Shown: positions 39,096-49,462, counted from the first letter of the stretch. The stretch is DNA of 64,000 nucleotides from Colwellia psychrerythraea 34H (GCF_000012325.1 NC_003910.7:3968001-4032000); one strand, 5' to 3'. Translations and numbers: made by a program. Notes: generated by a model not told the origin, from the sequence alone.

Positions 39096-39429
39096 TTAAA
39101 ATTGCCTGAGTGTAATACCAGTCGGACGTCTTTATTGATCCATTCGGTATAAGTTATTTGTAGGCTCATTAAGTGCCCTAACCAAACAATCAATTGTCAT
39201 TTTTAATTTGCTTCCTTTGCTTTATAAAAACATCCTAGTATACGAGGTAAAAACAATTGAATTGATATTTCAAAAATTAAGTATAGTCAAAGATTACCTA
39301 TAGTTAAGTATAATTTCATCTCTATTCTCTTACTGGCCATCAGTGCTGTATTATTTGCTCTGAAGCTTGAGAAGTTAACGAATATTATAGGTGCTTAAAA
39401 CTTGATTGGTTTAACAGGTATGATGATAA
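39096..39429. other. Intergenic region, no gene seen
   Basis: AT-rich sequence between two minus-strand units. It holds the promoter of the solute-binding-like gene. The segment at 39118-39158 (ATACCAGTCGG...CCATTCGGTAT) is a weak inverted repeat that resembles the ends of the MITE-like elements, but no element is recognisable. Confidence 0.4.
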
Positions 39430-39435
39430 AAATTG

Positions 39436-39469
39436 ACAGGATTAAACGATGAATATCGTTCAATCCTGT
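39436..39469 (-). terminator. Terminator of the agcS-gcvT unit
   Basis: ACAGGATTAAACGAT pairs with ATCGTTCAATCCTGT (one mismatch), followed on the minus strand by CAATTTTTATC, about 55 nt after the gcvT stop. Confidence 0.8.
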
Positions 39470-39523
39470 TTAGAACTTGAATTAAGATAGGCTAACTGTG
39501 GACGTTATCTTATATCACTAACT

Positions 39524-40651
39524 TCAGCCTCTAAAATAGCGCTGCTCAACAAATGGCATTTTTTGAATTAGCATTGGTAGTTTTTTACCACGAACTTCGG
39601 CAAAAATTTCCGTATCTAATACTGCATATTGAGTTTGAACATAACCCATGGCAATAGGAGAGCCTTTAGTTGGCCCTGCTGTACCACTAGTTACTACGCC
39701 AATTTCGTCGCCTTGGGCATTGAATAACTTGATGCCTTCTCGTACAGGGGCTTTTCCTAAACCAACCATACCGATGCGTTTACGCGCAACGTCTTTTGTT
39801 GCGATTTGATCAAGAATGATATCTGCGCCTGGGAAACCACCAGCACGTGCACCATCAGTGCGTCTTATCTTGCTAATTGCCCATAACAAACTTGCTTCTA
39901 CTGGCGTTGTTGTTTGGTCAATATCATGGCCATATAAACATAAACCTGACTCTAAACGAAGAGAATCACGTGCACCTAAACCAATCCACTCAATTTCTTC
40001 CTCAGCTAACATTAAGCGAGTAATACGCTCTGCATGTTCACCAGGAATTGAGATTTCAAAACCATCTTCACCGGTATAACCAGCTCGGCCGATAATACAT
40101 TGAGCGCCAGCGAAATCTACCACACGAGAATCCATGAATACCATATCAGCAGACTCAGGTAATAAGCGTTTTAATACTTCACCCGCTTTTGGTCCCTGTA
40201 AAGCCAATAAAGCGCGGCCTTCTAGTATTTCTATTTCAACATCTGCAGGTAGGTGTTTTTGCATGTGCGCAATATCTTGCGCTTTACAGGCGGCATTGAC
40301 GACAACAAATAAATGGTCACCAAAGTTGCTCACCATTAAATCATCAAGCAAACCACCTTGATCATTGGTAAATAGTGCATAACGCTGTTTACCCTGAGGT
40401 AAATCGATAATATCAACCGGCACTAATGTTTCTAATGCGGCGGCAGCATTTTTTCCAACTAGTTTTAATTGCCCCATATGAGAGACATCGAACAACCCTG
40501 CTTGAGCACGTGTATGTAAATGCTCTTTCTTAACGCCCATTTCGTACTGTACCGGCATATCATAACCAGCAAATGGTACCATTTTACCACCAGCTTCAAT
40601 ATGAAGGTCATAACATGGAGTTTTGAGCAGTTCTTGATTTGATTCAGTCAT
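39524..40651 (-). CDS. gcvT: Aminomethyltransferase (glycine cleavage system T protein)
   Basis: GcvT transfers the methylene group of the H-protein-bound aminomethyl moiety to tetrahydrofolate, releasing ammonia. The 375-residue protein has the family motifs GLFDVSHMGQL, LQGPKAGEVL, RTGYTGEDGFEIS-type and LGARDSLRLESGLCLYGHD. GGAG lies 5 nt before the chosen ATG (40651); the longer frame to 40687 adds 12 residues without similarity. Unusually it is separate from gcvH-gcvP (opposite strand, 4 kb away) and placed directly behind an AGCS symporter gene. Confidence 0.95.
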   Translation of the reverse strand: MTESNQELLKTPCYDLHIEAGGKMVPFAGYDMPVQYEMGVKKEHLHTRAQAGLFDVSHMGQLKLVGKNAAAALETLVPVDIIDLPQGKQRYALFTNDQGGLLDDLMVSNFGDHLFVVVNAACKAQDIAHMQKHLPADVEIEILEGRALLALQGPKAGEVLKRLLPESADMVFMDSRVVDFAGAQCIIGRAGYTGEDGFEISIPGEHAERITRLMLAEEEIEWIGLGARDSLRLESGLCLYGHDIDQTTTPVEASLLWAISKIRRTDGARAGGFPGADIILDQIATKDVARKRIGMVGLGKAPVREGIKLFNAQGDEIGVVTSGTAGPTKGSPIAMGYVQTQYAVLDTEIFAEVRGKKLPMLIQKMPFVEQRYFRG

Positions 40652-40711
40652 AAGATCTCCGTAAACCGCCCATAAAGGGCGGTCCAAAGTATAGTTTGAA
40701 ATAGCAGGTAA

Positions 40712-42094
40712 TTAGTCTGCTTGTTTTGTCATTTCAGCAGGAGCTTTGCCGCCGCTAACAAAATATTCGCGGGTTAATTTAATCACTATCGGACTTAGTA
40801 ATACTAGTGCGATTAAGTTAGGAATTGCCATTAACGCGTTCATTGTATCAGCAAGTAACCAGATGAATTCTAATGAACCAATAGCGCCAACAGGTACTAC
40901 TAAAATCCAAAGAATACGGAAAGGCATAATCGCTTTAACACCAAAGAAGTACTGTACACATTTCTCACCGTATACACTCCAACCTAGGATAGTTGTAAAT
41001 GCAAAAACAGTAAGAGCAATAGCTACAATGTAGTTACCATATGGGATCGCTGTGGCGAAAGCATTGGATGTTAATTCAGCACCCGTTGAACCAGATGTCC
41101 ACTCACCAGAAACTACAATAGCTAAACCAGTAATTGAACAAACAACTAATGTATCAATGAACGTACCTAACATGCCAACAAGGCCTTGAGCTACAGGGTT
41201 ATTAGTTTTAGCCGCGGCATGAGCGATAGGAGCACTACCTAGACCAGCTTCATTTGAGAATACACCACGAGCCACACCGAAACGAATAGCAGCCCAAACA
41301 GCAGCACCGGCGAATCCACCTTCAGCAGCAGTTTCTGTAAATGCACTTTCAAAAATTAGAGCGATAGCAGCAGGAAGTTCAGCGGCATGTACCATCAACA
41401 CAACAATACCACAACTGATGTAGAAGATTGCCATTAGAGGAACAAGTTTACCAGCAACATCACCAATACGTTTAATACCACCCATAAGCACTAAACCTAC
41501 AAGTACCATTAAGATAATACCGGTAGCAACAGGCGGAACACCAAAGCTACTTTCAAGTGCATTGGCAACTGAGTTTGATTGTACTGTGTTACCAATACCA
41601 AAAGCGGCGATAGAACCGAAGAGTGCGAATGCACCACCTAACCAACCCCATCTGCTTGATAAACCATTTTTGATGTAGTACATCGGACCACCAATGTGGT
41701 TTCCGTTAGCATCTACTTCACGATAGCGTACAGCAAGTACCGCTTCAGCGAATTTAGTTGCCATACCTACTAAGGCAGTACACCACATCCAAAATAGAGC
41801 ACCTGGGCCACCTAGGAATATAGCAGTTGCAACACCTGCGATATTACCAGTACCGATAGTTGCAGATAGTGAGGTCATTAATGCATTAAAAGGGCTTATT
41901 TCACCTTTTGCACTTTTATCTTCATCTGGGATACGGCCAGTCCAAAGTAATCTAAAGCCTGTACCTAACTTAAGGATTGGCATAAATCGTAAACCGACCA
42001 TTAAGAATAAACCAACACCAAGTATCATAACTAGCATTGGGACGCCCCAAACCAAGCTATTGAGACTGGAAATTAAACCCGTTAAAAATTCCAT
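40712..42094 (-). CDS. AGCS family sodium:alanine/glycine symporter
   Basis: The 460-residue membrane protein has about 11 helices with the AGCS signatures GTGNIAGVATAIFLGGPGALFWMW (near residue 77), GGPMYYIKNGL and EAGLGSAPIAHAAAKT. It imports glycine or alanine with Na+. The gcvT gene follows on the same strand with a 60-nt gap, and a perfect 16-bp palindrome lies about 110 bp upstream of its start; together these point to glycine as the substrate and to control by the XRE-cupin regulator. Confidence 0.92.
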   Translation of the reverse strand: MEFLTGLISSLNSLVWGVPMLVMILGVGLFLMVGLRFMPILKLGTGFRLLWTGRIPDEDKSAKGEISPFNALMTSLSATIGTGNIAGVATAIFLGGPGALFWMWCTALVGMATKFAEAVLAVRYREVDANGNHIGGPMYYIKNGLSSRWGWLGGAFALFGSIAAFGIGNTVQSNSVANALESSFGVPPVATGIILMVLVGLVLMGGIKRIGDVAGKLVPLMAIFYISCGIVVLMVHAAELPAAIALIFESAFTETAAEGGFAGAAVWAAIRFGVARGVFSNEAGLGSAPIAHAAAKTNNPVAQGLVGMLGTFIDTLVVCSITGLAIVVSGEWTSGSTGAELTSNAFATAIPYGNYIVAIALTVFAFTTILGWSVYGEKCVQYFFGVKAIMPFRILWILVVPVGAIGSLEFIWLLADTMNALMAIPNLIALVLLSPIVIKLTREYFVSGGKAPAEMTKQAD

Positions 42095-42200
42095 AATAAT
42101 TTCTCTCTGTTGTAATATTTTGTTTATATTTATGTATCAACCTAGTGTTGATTTTATTATTTAGTAAATAATCGAAGACTTTCAAAGAAGATGAACAAAA

Positions 42201-42216
42201 GTTTCCAATAGGAAAC
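42201..42216. promoter_or_regulatory. 16-bp palindromic operator upstream of the glycine symporter
   Basis: GTTTCC-AATA-GGAAAC has perfect 6-bp arms. It lies 107 bp before the symporter start. The same arms recur at 43177-43192 between the XRE-cupin gene and glyA. A single regulator binding both is inferred. Confidence 0.7.
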
Positions 42217-42371
42217 AAGCTAGCTAAAAATATGAGGAATTGCAAGTTTTAAATTGGAATAGTTGAGCTTTATTTTTTGTAATTATAGTGATTACAAAAT
42301 AAAACACTTGTTCTAAAAAAAGCATTAATAACTTTGAATACAAGGCATTACGAGATGTGTCTTTGTGGGGT

Positions 42372-42405
42372 TCAATTGACTTTAGCAGAGACTAAAGACA
42401 ATTGA
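42372..42405 (-). terminator. Hairpin after the XRE-cupin gene
   Basis: TCAATTGACTTTAG pairs with CTAAAGACAATTGA (one mismatch) just after the regulator stop on the minus strand. No T-run follows, so it is a hairpin of uncertain function. A second stem, TTTTGTAAT/ATTACAAAA, lies at 42276-42299. Confidence 0.45.
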
Positions 42406-42425
42406 CTTAATCTGGCGGGCAAGAG

Positions 42426-43055
42426 TTATTCTGCAGTAATCCACAATATCAGTGCATCCTCTTTGCTAGTAGATATGACTAGATGTCCCATGGTCGCATC
42501 GTAATAGGCGCTATCTCCCACCACTAAGGCTGCAGGCTCATAAAACTCGGTCAATAGCTGAACTTCACCTTCTAAAACCAGCAGGAATTCTTCACCTTCA
42601 TGACGAACCCACTCTCCGAAGTGTTCAAAGTTTCTCGCATGCACCCTACTCTTGTAGGGCATCATCTTCTTGTTTCTAAGCTGTGTAGACAACAGCTCGT
42701 GCTCATAAGTTAACGTGGCATGAGGTCTGCCTTGCCCGCCTAAAGTTACGTCTCGTCTACCAGTAACTTTCGTTTCTTTGGGTTTGGTAAATAGCTGAGG
42801 TAATTCAATATTAAGCCCTGAAGCCAACTTTTGCATGACACTAAAGGTTGGTGAAATTTGCTCATTTTCAATCTTAGACAAGGTAGAGCGCGCCAATCCC
42901 GTACGCTTGCTTGCTTCTTCAAGCGTCAATTTGTTTTCAGTACGAATAGCTTTAAGCTGCACGCCTATAGTAGCTTTCTCTACTACTCGCTTATTGTTCT
43001 CATGGTCTCCAATAGTCATTGAAGGATACTTATCAACCTTATCTTGCTCGCTCAT
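42426..43055 (-). CDS. XRE-cupin transcriptional regulator, probable glycine regulon regulator
   Basis: The 209-residue protein has an N-terminal XRE helix-turn-helix (about 29-85, with LTLEEASKRTGLARSTLSKIE) and a C-terminal cupin domain (about 130-207, with GEEFLLVLEGEV). Regulators of this type sense small molecules such as amino acids or amines. It lies between the agcS-gcvT unit and the glyA-gcvH-gcvP operon, and palindromes with identical arms are found before both. I infer that it controls glycine import and cleavage; the effector is not known. It is distinct from the LysR-type GcvA of enterobacteria. Confidence 0.85.
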   Translation of the reverse strand: MSEQDKVDKYPSMTIGDHENNKRVVEKATIGVQLKAIRTENKLTLEEASKRTGLARSTLSKIENEQISPTFSVMQKLASGLNIELPQLFTKPKETKVTGRRDVTLGGQGRPHATLTYEHELLSTQLRNKKMMPYKSRVHARNFEHFGEWVRHEGEEFLLVLEGEVQLLTEFYEPAALVVGDSAYYDATMGHLVISTSKEDALILWITAE

Positions 43056-43176
43056 CGTACCACCTAGCTATAATATTTTGTTTCAACAATAGTGGCACAT
43101 TAATATCCTATACAGAACTCTTTTAGGAAACTATCAAGGGGATAGTGCGACATTGACTAGACTTTATTGAAAAAAA

Positions 43177-43192
43177 GTTTCCTATAGGAAAC
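43177..43192. promoter_or_regulatory. 16-bp palindromic operator between the XRE-cupin gene and glyA
   Basis: GTTTCCTATAGGAAAC is a perfect palindrome over all 16 bases. It lies 122 bp before the regulator start and 317 bp before the glyA start. A related half site, AGGAAAC, occurs at 43125-43131 nearer to the regulator. Confidence 0.72.
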
Positions 43193-43508
43193 TTTTATTT
43201 GCATTTATAAATATTGCCTGTTATGTTTTATACGTGTTCGAAATTCAATCAATAGAAAAATCAGTACTAGAAAGGTAGTTGATTCGTGAACACTAATAGA
43301 TAAAAGGTATAGCACCGACAATATCTCCGCCTTTGATAAAGCAGTCTTACGATGCATCAAACAGGCATAGATATGATAAATAAATATAACGAAAAGTCTC
43401 AGGGTGGTTTAGCAATAAACGCAGTAACCTGTAAATAAAGACTATCAAACATAATCATTAGGTTACTGAATGCATATTCATAACGCTTAACTATTGAGGA
43501 ATACAACA
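43193..43508. other. Long leader/promoter region of glyA
   Basis: The roughly 315 bp before glyA hold no gene. I searched it for a glycine riboswitch and found no GGAGAG or CCGAAGG core. The promoter and any leader remain undefined. Confidence 0.4.
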
Positions 43509-44804
43509 ATGAAAAACACTTACACATCTGGTGAACTAGAACAATTTTTTTCAAGCGATCTATCTTCTACTGATGGCGCAGTTCAAGTGGCTATAGACCT
43601 TGAAGAAGCGCGTCAAAATCAACAAATAGAATTAATCGCTTCAGAGAACATTGTTTCAAAAGCAGTTATGGAAGCTCAAGGCACGGTATTAACAAATAAA
43701 TACGCTGAAGGTTACCCTGGCCGTCGTTACTATGGTGGTTGTGAGCATGTTGATCTAGTTGAAACATTGGCGATTGATAGAGCCAAACTTATTTTTAAAG
43801 CTGATTTCGTTAACGTACAACCTCATTCAGGCGCACAAGCTAATGGCGCAGTAATGCTTGCTTTAGTTAAGCCGGGCGATACAATTTTAGGCATGTCACT
43901 TGATGCTGGCGGCCATTTAACCCATGGCGCTAAACCTGCCCAATCAGGCAAGTGGTTCAATGCTATTCATTACGGCGTGCGCAAAGATGATATGCGTATC
44001 GATTATGACCAAGTATTAGCCCTGGCTATAGAACATCAGCCAAAAATGATCATTGCTGGTGGCTCAGCAATTCCTCGTCAAATAGATTTTGCTAAGTTCC
44101 GTGAAATTGCCGATCAAGTTGGTGCCATCTTAATGGTTGATATGGCCCATATTGCTGGTTTAGTCGCTGCGGGTGCACATCAAAATCCACTCCCTTTCGC
44201 CGATGTAGTTACTACAACAACGCATAAAACATTAAGAGGCCCTCGTGGCGGCTTAATTTTAACCAACAACCCAGATGTCGCGAAGAAAATTAATTCGGCC
44301 GTATTCCCTGGTTTGCAAGGTGGCCCATTAATGCACGTTATTGCGGCAAAAGCAGTCGCTTTAGGCGAAGTACTAGAGCCTTCTTTTGGTGCCTATATTA
44401 AACAAGTATTAAGTAACGCTAGAGTCCTAGCTAGCACATTGCAACAACGAGGTTGTGACATAGTTACCGATGGTACTGACACCCATTTAATGCTGGTTGA
44501 CTTACGTCCTAAAGGATTGAAAGGAAATACCACAGAAGAAAGTTTAGAACGAGCAGGTATTACCTGTAACAAAAATGGTATCCCATTCGATTCAGAAAAA
44601 CCTATGGTAACTTCTGGTATTCGCTTAGGTACACCAGCAGGTACTAGCCGTGGTTTTGGTAATGATGAGTTTGAATTAATTGGACAGTGGATTGGTGATG
44701 TTCTTGATGGTTTAGTTGCAAATCCCGAGGACAATAGCGTAGCAGAACAAAAAGTTTTACAGCAAGTTCAACAACTGTGCTTGAGATTCCCTTTATATAG
44801 CTAA
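43509..44804 (+). CDS. glyA: Serine hydroxymethyltransferase
   Basis: GlyA interconverts serine and glycine with tetrahydrofolate and PLP. The 431-residue protein has the motif [33 protein letters not shown] and the PLP lysine in [14 protein letters not shown]. The start at 43509 follows GAGGAA at 7 nt; a TTG start 15 nt upstream is not needed. It heads glyA-gcvH-gcvP, so this copy probably works in glycine catabolism, turning methylene-tetrahydrofolate and glycine into serine. A second housekeeping glyA may exist elsewhere. Confidence 0.96.
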   Translation: MKNTYTSGELEQFFSSDLSSTDGAVQVAIDLEEARQNQQIELIASENIVSKAVMEAQGTVLTNKYAEGYPGRRYYGGCEHVDLVETLAIDRAKLIFKADFVNVQPHSGAQANGAVMLALVKPGDTILGMSLDAGGHLTHGAKPAQSGKWFNAIHYGVRKDDMRIDYDQVLALAIEHQPKMIIAGGSAIPRQIDFAKFREIADQVGAILMVDMAHIAGLVAAGAHQNPLPFADVVTTTTHKTLRGPRGGLILTNNPDVAKKINSAVFPGLQGGPLMHVIAAKAVALGEVLEPSFGAYIKQVLSNARVLASTLQQRGCDIVTDGTDTHLMLVDLRPKGLKGNTTEESLERAGITCNKNGIPFDSEKPMVTSGIRLGTPAGTSRGFGNDEFELIGQWIGDVLDGLVANPEDNSVAEQKVLQQVQQLCLRFPLYS

Positions 44805-44855
44805 GCAACTAATTAATTCCACAATAAGTTCAACTATAAAAATAGGATTATTACC

Positions 44856-45242
44856 ATGAGCACAGTAGAAAAAGATTATCAATTTGCCCCAAGTCACGAG
44901 TGGGTTAAAAATAACAACGACGGTACTGTTACTATCGGTATTTCAAACCACGCGCAAGAATTGCTAGGTGATGTTGTTTTCATTGAATTACCAGAACAAG
45001 GCGATGAAATAACGGCAGGCGAACAATTTACCCTCGTAGAATCAGTAAAAGCCGCTTCAGACGTATATGCGCCTGTTTCGGGTGAAATCATTGAAATTAA
45101 TGAAGCACTAGAAGACTCACCAGAGTCAATTAACCAATCGGCATTTGTTGAAGGCTGGATTGTAAAAGTTAAGCTTTCAGAGCCTGAGCAGTTAGAAAAC
45201 TTACTCAGTTATGAGGCATATAATGCCGGTATCGAAGAATAA
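44856..45242 (+). CDS. gcvH: Glycine cleavage system H protein
   Basis: GcvH is the lipoyl carrier that shuttles the aminomethyl group between GcvP, GcvT and GcvL. The 128-residue protein has the lipoylation segment TLVESVKAASDVYAPVSGEI with the modified lysine near residue 65, and the opening HEWVKNNNDGTVTIGI. AGGA lies 8 nt upstream. It is 51 nt after glyA and 51 nt before gcvP. Confidence 0.97.
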   Translation: MSTVEKDYQFAPSHEWVKNNNDGTVTIGISNHAQELLGDVVFIELPEQGDEITAGEQFTLVESVKAASDVYAPVSGEIIEINEALEDSPESINQSAFVEGWIVKVKLSEPEQLENLLSYEAYNAGIEE

Positions 45243-45293
45243 TTAGATATCTGCACATGCTTAACATTTACTAGACGTTATACTGGAGCTTTC

Positions 45294-48164
45294 ATGACTA
45301 ACAATAATTTATTAGCACAACTGAATGATAACTTAGATTTTATCAGTCGACATAATGGCCCTGATCGAACCCAACAACAGCATATGTTAGACACGCTGAA
45401 AGTAGACTCTATCGAACAAATGATCGATAAAACAGTACCCGATAATATTCGCCTTTTGCAGCCAATGGCATTAGCAAAACCGCAAAGCGAAATTGAAATG
45501 TTAGCTACACTCAAAGGTATAGCGTCAAAAAACAAAGTAAACAGAAGTTATATTGGACAAGGGTATTATGATACCCATGTCCCTCACGTTATTTTACGTA
45601 ATGTCTTCGAAAACCCTGGCTGGTATACCGCTTATACGCCTTATCAGCCAGAAATTTCACAAGGTCGTTTAGAAGCACTGCTTAATTTTCAACAAATGAT
45701 CACAGATCTTACCGCAATGGAATTATCCAATGCGTCTTTGCTAGATGAAGCCACTGCAGCTGCAGAAGCAATGAGCTTATGTAAGCGTGCCAGTAAAAAT
45801 AAAAGTAATGTCTTTTTTGTTAGTGACGATGTTCACCCGCAAACATTAGACGTCATCAATACCCGAGCAAAGTATTTCTCTTTTGAGGTTGTGGTAGCCC
45901 CCTGCTCAGAACTAGAAAATCATGATGTGTTTGGCGCTTTGTTGCAATATCCCGGCACAACAGGACAAGTACATAATTTAGAAAAAATCATAGAACAAGC
46001 CCATAGCAAAAAAACCTTAGTTGCAGTTGCCGCTGACTTACTGGCGTTAACCGTACTTAAAGCCCCTGGCGAAATGGGCGCGGATGTTGTTATAGGTAGT
46101 GCTCAACGCTTTGGCGTTCCAATGGGTTACGGTGGTCCACATGCTGCATTCATGGCCACTAAAGAAAAGTATAAACGTACCATCCCTGGTCGAGTTATTG
46201 GTGTTTCAATTGACTCAAAGGGTAAACCTGCTTTACGTATGGCGATGCAAACTCGAGAACAACATATTAGGCGAGAAAAAGCCAATTCGAATATTTGTAC
46301 CGCGCAAGCATTACTTGCCAATATGGCATCATTTTATGCCGTATATCATGGCCCGCAAGGGTTGCGAAAAATGGGTCGACGCGTGAATCGTTTAACATCA
46401 GTGCTCGCTGCAGGTTTGCAAAAAGCAGGTATTGAACTGGTCCATAATGATTTCTTCGATACGATTACCCTACAAACAAATGAAAAAACTGATGCTATTT
46501 ATCAACGCGCATTAGCTGCAGACCTTAATTTGCGCTTATTACCTGATCAACTTGGTATCAGTTTAGATGAAACCACAACGTCTGCTGACGTTGAAGCATT
46601 ATGGTTAGCCATTACTGAACAATCTTTTAACGTCGATGATATTGAACAAACACTAAGTGCAGAGTTTTGTAACATACCTGCAGATTGTCAGCGTACTAGT
46701 GAGTATTTAAGTCACCCAGTGTTTAATAGTTATCACAGTGAAACACGTATGTTGCGTTATTTAAAAAGTCTTGAAAATAAAGACTTTTCATTAACTCACG
46801 GCATGATACCGCTGGGCTCTTGTACAATGAAACTCAATGCTACCGCGCAAATGATCCCTGTTACCTGGCCTGAATTTTCACGCATGCACCCTTTTGCACC
46901 AAGCGATCAATGTACAGGATATGAAACCTTAGCTGAAAGCTTTAGCGACATGCTAATAGAAATCACTGGATATGACGCTTTTTCATTACAGCCAAACTCT
47001 GGTGCGCAAGGTGAATATGCCGGACTTATCGCCATTCAACGTTACCACGCCTCTCGCGGTGAAGATTATCGAAATATCTGCTTAATTCCTAGCTCTGCAC
47101 ACGGTACTAACCCTGCCAGTGCTTCCATGGTATCAATGCGTATTGTGCTGGTTAATTGTGATAAAGAAGGCAATGTTGACCTAGATGATTTGAAGGAAAA
47201 AATAAACCTTCATCGTGATCAACTCTCTGCAATGATGATCACTTATCCTTCAACACATGGCGTTTATGAAGAAAGCATCAAAGAAATTTGCGAGCTTATT
47301 CACGAAGCTGGTGGTCAAGTTTATCTTGATGGTGCCAATATGAATGCTCAAGTAGGGTTAACTTCGCCTGGTTTCATTGGCGCTGATGTCTCTCATCTCA
47401 ACCTACATAAAACATTTTGTATTCCGCACGGCGGCGGTGGCCCAGGTATGGGACCTATAGGTGTTAAATCACACTTAGCCGACTTTTTGCCAGGGCACAG
47501 TGTTACTAATACAGTAGGCGCAGTATCAGCAACCGCACTAGGTAGTGCTTCTATTTTACCTATTTCTTGGGCCTACATTGCTTTAATGGGCGCTGAAGGA
47601 CTAAAATCAGCCACTGAGCTCGCTATTTTAAATGCTAACTACATTATGGAAAAACTCAGCCCGCACTACCCTATATTATTCAGAGGTAAGCAAGGACGTG
47701 TTGCTCATGAATGTATTATTGACCTCAGACCATTGAAAGAGTCTTCCGGTATCAGTGAAGAAGATGTTGCGAAACGTTTAATGGATTTTGGCTTTCATGC
47801 ACCAACCATGTCATTTCCTGTCGCTGGCACCTTGATGATTGAACCAACTGAGAGTGAGTCTTTAGAAGAATTAGATAAATTTATTGATGCACTGATTACG
47901 ATTCGCCATGAAATAGCGAAAGTTGAAGAGGGAACTTGGACACTTGCCGATAACCCACTAGTCAATGCACCTCACACATTAAACGATCTGACCGGTAGTG
48001 ACTGGCCTCGTGCTTATTCACGCTTAACCGCTTGTTATCCGAGTAGTTGTCCGAGCCAACCAAAATTTTGGCCAACAACTAACCGTATTGACAATGTCTA
48101 CGGGGATCGAAACCTAATTTGTAGCTGTCCTCCGATTGAGAGCTACCAATCAACTGATACATAA
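45294..48164 (+). CDS. gcvP: Glycine dehydrogenase (decarboxylating), P protein
   Basis: GcvP decarboxylates glycine with PLP and passes the aminomethyl group to GcvH. The 956-residue protein is the fused alpha/beta form, with duplicated halves; the N-terminal half has [13 protein letters not shown] and the C-terminal half carries the PLP lysine in [24 protein letters not shown] lies 5 nt before the start. The lipoamide dehydrogenase (L protein) is not in the window and is usually shared with the 2-oxoacid dehydrogenases. Confidence 0.97.
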   Translation: MTNNNLLAQLNDNLDFISRHNGPDRTQQQHMLDTLKVDSIEQMIDKTVPDNIRLLQPMALAKPQSEIEMLATLKGIASKNKVNRSYIGQGYYDTHVPHVILRNVFENPGWYTAYTPYQPEISQGRLEALLNFQQMITDLTAMELSNASLLDEATAAAEAMSLCKRASKNKSNVFFVSDDVHPQTLDVINTRAKYFSFEVVVAPCSELENHDVFGALLQYPGTTGQVHNLEKIIEQAHSKKTLVAVAADLLALTVLKAPGEMGADVVIGSAQRFGVPMGYGGPHAAFMATKEKYKRTIPGRVIGVSIDSKGKPALRMAMQTREQHIRREKANSNICTAQALLANMASFYAVYHGPQGLRKMGRRVNRLTSVLAAGLQKAGIELVHNDFFDTITLQTNEKTDAIYQRALAADLNLRLLPDQLGISLDETTTSADVEALWLAITEQSFNVDDIEQTLSAEFCNIPADCQRTSEYLSHPVFNSYHSETRMLRYLKSLENKDFSLTHGMIPLGSCTMKLNATAQMIPVTWPEFSRMHPFAPSDQCTGYETLAESFSDMLIEITGYDAFSLQPNSGAQGEYAGLIAIQRYHASRGEDYRNICLIPSSAHGTNPASASMVSMRIVLVNCDKEGNVDLDDLKEKINLHRDQLSAMMITYPSTHGVYEESIKEICELIHEAGGQVYLDGANMNAQVGLTSPGFIGADVSHLNLHKTFCIPHGGGGPGMGPIGVKSHLADFLPGHSVTNTVGAVSATALGSASILPISWAYIALMGAEGLKSATELAILNANYIMEKLSPHYPILFRGKQGRVAHECIIDLRPLKESSGISEEDVAKRLMDFGFHAPTMSFPVAGTLMIEPTESESLEELDKFIDALITIRHEIAKVEEGTWTLADNPLVNAPHTLNDLTGSDWPRAYSRLTACYPSSCPSQPKFWPTTNRIDNVYGDRNLICSCPPIESYQSTDT

Positions 48165-48255
48165 GTATCTATAATAAACTAGCGCGTAACTTAGCTAATA
48201 TAAGTTATTCGCTTGAATAAATAACTACAACTACAACATGAATACGGGGAAAACC

Positions 48256-49320
48256 ATGAATAACTTTAAAATCAAAAAATCATTAATCGCTTTAGCACTT
48301 GTTTTACCAGCCTTTGCTTCTTATGCAGAAACGTCTGAAGAAAACTTGAAAAAACAGCTTACTGAAATTCAAACGCGTTTAGCACAATTAGAAGAGTCTA
48401 AAGAGCCAGCGGCTACTTCAGACAATACCTCTATTAATTTTTACGGTTCTTTACGTCCTACTTTTGGTCTAACAAGCACTGATTCTGCTGATAGCTGGGA
48501 TGTTGGTGATGCATTATCACGTATCGGTATCGCAGCAGAGCATAAATTAAGCAATGGTATGACTGGTTTTGCAAAAGGTGAGTTTAAAGTTCAAATTCAA
48601 GGTGATGCGAGTTTTGGCGATGCACGTAAAGCATATGTTGGTATAAAGGGTGATTTTGGTCGTGTTGCCATTGGTAAACAGGATACAACTCAATACGCAA
48701 TCATTGGTGACCCAGTTGATATTTTCAACCGTGCATCAACACCACTTGCCTATGATGACGCTAGCCCATTCCGTCAACAAGAAATGGTTAGCTACAGAAA
48801 GAACTTTGGTAACTTAGAATTTCGCATTGAAGGTCAATTCAAAGGCGAAACAGATATTGAAGGTAGTGATTTAGTTAACGGTGGTTTTAAATATTCTGGT
48901 GATAGCTTTACTTTAGCTGCTGCTTACCTAACTAGAGACATGCCTGGTACTGATGAAAACACAGTAGGTGTATCTGGTTCAAAATCATTTGGTGACTTAT
49001 ATATTGCCGCAGCTTATCAAGACATTGACCGTGGTGGTAATGGTCAAGATAGAACGACTATTGATTTAGTTGGTGCATACAAAATTAATGAAATCTACAA
49101 AGTTAAAATGGGCTATTCTATATTTTCAGACGATTTAGTACCTGTAGCTAGTAAAGAAATCACTCGCATCAATGCCACAGTAGAATGGCACGGTAGCCCA
49201 GATTTCTACTTATTTGCTGAAGTTCAAAACAATAGCTATGATGATGAAGTTGCAGGTAATAAAGAAGACAGCAATCAATTTATCGTAGGTATGCGTTACA
49301 ACTTCGATTATAGCTTTTAA
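48256..49320 (+). CDS. Gram-negative porin
   Basis: The 354-residue outer membrane protein has a signal peptide (about 1-23, ending SYA-ETS), a short N-terminal coiled coil (about 26-48), then a beta barrel of general porin type (NFYGSLRPTFGL, GRVAIGKQDT, and the terminal phenylalanine in RYNFDYSF that BamA recognises). GGGGA lies 5 nt before the ATG at 48256; an ATG at 48238 is in frame. It follows gcvP by 91 nt with no terminator between, so it may be cotranscribed with the glycine operon. The 3' end carries three successive hairpins. Confidence 0.9.
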   Translation: MNNFKIKKSLIALALVLPAFASYAETSEENLKKQLTEIQTRLAQLEESKEPAATSDNTSINFYGSLRPTFGLTSTDSADSWDVGDALSRIGIAAEHKLSNGMTGFAKGEFKVQIQGDASFGDARKAYVGIKGDFGRVAIGKQDTTQYAIIGDPVDIFNRASTPLAYDDASPFRQQEMVSYRKNFGNLEFRIEGQFKGETDIEGSDLVNGGFKYSGDSFTLAAAYLTRDMPGTDENTVGVSGSKSFGDLYIAAAYQDIDRGGNGQDRTTIDLVGAYKINEIYKVKMGYSIFSDDLVPVASKEITRINATVEWHGSPDFYLFAEVQNNSYDDEVAGNKEDSNQFIVGMRYNFDYSF

Positions 49321-49323
49321 GAT

Positions 49324-49400
49324 AGTTTAAGCAGTCCTATCAGGATTGTTTAAACTTAAAGAAAGTTAGATATGTTACCAATGTGGTCTAGGTAACATAT
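49324..49400 (+). other. Two additional hairpins in the porin 3' region
   Basis: AGTTTAAGCAGTCC (49324-49337) pairs with GGATTGTTTAAACT (49342-49355) with two mismatches or G-U pairs. ATATGTTACC (49370-49379) pairs perfectly with GGTAACATAT (49391-49400). Neither has a T-run; the real terminator follows at 49424. Such stacked structures occur in mRNA 3' ends that give rise to small RNAs. Confidence 0.6.
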
Positions 49401-49423
49401 CGAATAAATAAGTTTTGTAATAA

Positions 49424-49462
49424 AAAAGTCATTGTTAAGCTATATTTAACAATGACTTTTTT
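49424..49462 (+). terminator. Terminator of the porin gene
   Basis: AAAAGTCATTGTTAA pairs perfectly with TTAACAATGACTTTT around a short loop, followed by TTGATC. A-rich sequence on the left arm makes it partly bidirectional with the convergent FKBP gene. Confidence 0.88.

Noticed and set aside
43193..43508. Possible glycine riboswitch before glyA
   Set aside because: Only loose matches (GTCTCAGGG, ACCGAC) were found. The conserved aptamer cores and tandem arrangement are missing. The same is true upstream of the symporter gene.
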